DNA of 50,754 nt from Wenjunlia tyrosinilytica. Its GTDB lineage: Bacteria > Actinomycetota > Actinomycetes > Streptomycetales > Streptomycetaceae. The stretch spans positions 1 through 50,754 of the forward strand of contig NZ_BMMS01000038.1 in NCBI RefSeq assembly GCF_014646055.1, given 5' to 3'. The position numbers and the translations under genes were made by a program. Positions 50,743-50,754 of the stretch are shown in pieces. Positions within the stretch are counted from its first letter, which is position 1, and each line of letters starts with the position of its first letter. The notes under the pieces are model-generated. The model ran no database searches. It saw only the letters and a list, made by a program, of their open reading frames with translations, and was not told where the DNA came from.

Positions 50743-50754
50743 GGGGGGGGGGGG
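50743..50754. repeat. Run of 12 G at the window end
   Basis: The last 12 bases are all G. This is typical of an assembly break or of a padded read end, and may not be real biology. Confidence 0.9.

Overview
The window is high-GC actinobacterial DNA, almost certainly Streptomyces. The signs are heavy use of G/C at third codon positions, GTG and TTG starts, 4-base ATGA/GTGA gene overlaps, a six-gene mce operon with mkl and yrbE genes, an ECF42/DGPF pair, a SpoIIE-type phosphatase with GAF and kinase-like domains, and a lysC-asd operon. No species can be named from the sequence alone.

Positions 1 to about 8,537 look like the right-hand end of a genomic island. This part starts with transposase wreckage: an IS5-type C-terminus, a twice-frameshifted ISAzo13-like gene, an IS701-like fragment and an RsbW-like scrap. 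It then carries a type II restriction-modification pair of the PstI/BsuBI family (3,084-5,780), a diverged orphan 5S rRNA gene on the minus strand (about 5,824-5,941), and a protein with two GHKL ATPase domains (6,313-8,352). It ends at a 43-nt 3' fragment of tRNA-Pro(CGG), which I read as the attachment-site scar of the island.

Positions 8,540 to 26,460 are accessory chromosome. They hold decayed genes (about 8,800-9,346; 10,501-10,680; 22,950-23,808), two translationally coupled small cysteine-motif proteins, and a complete four-gene Wadjet (JetABCD) anti-plasmid operon at 11,126-19,573. Next come an orphan DGQHR/DndB-like gene, a secreted family 16 beta-glucanase with a LacI-type operator, a small membrane protein, and an ECF sigma factor with a glycine linker, a membrane segment and a Val-Pro-rich tail. 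Two of the broken genes carry 16-bp insertional duplications.

Positions 26,460 to 50,754 are mostly core genes. A long mce operon (mkl, yrbEA, yrbEB, mceA-F and two Mce-associated proteins) encodes a lipid importer. It is followed by a DGPF protein with its ECF42 sigma factor, a PP2C phosphatase coupled to an S9 peptidase, SURF1, an ECF sigma factor coupled to a membrane protein, asd and lysC (with an internal start for a beta subunit), and a secreted DUF3103-like protein. The window ends in a run of 12 G.

The defence content is the strongest theme: a PstI-type system, a GHKL protein of a kind linked to restriction islands, Wadjet, and a DndB-like orphan lie within 18 kb. The least explained items are the structured but diverged 5S-like RNA inside the restriction cassette and the double-GHKL protein beside it.
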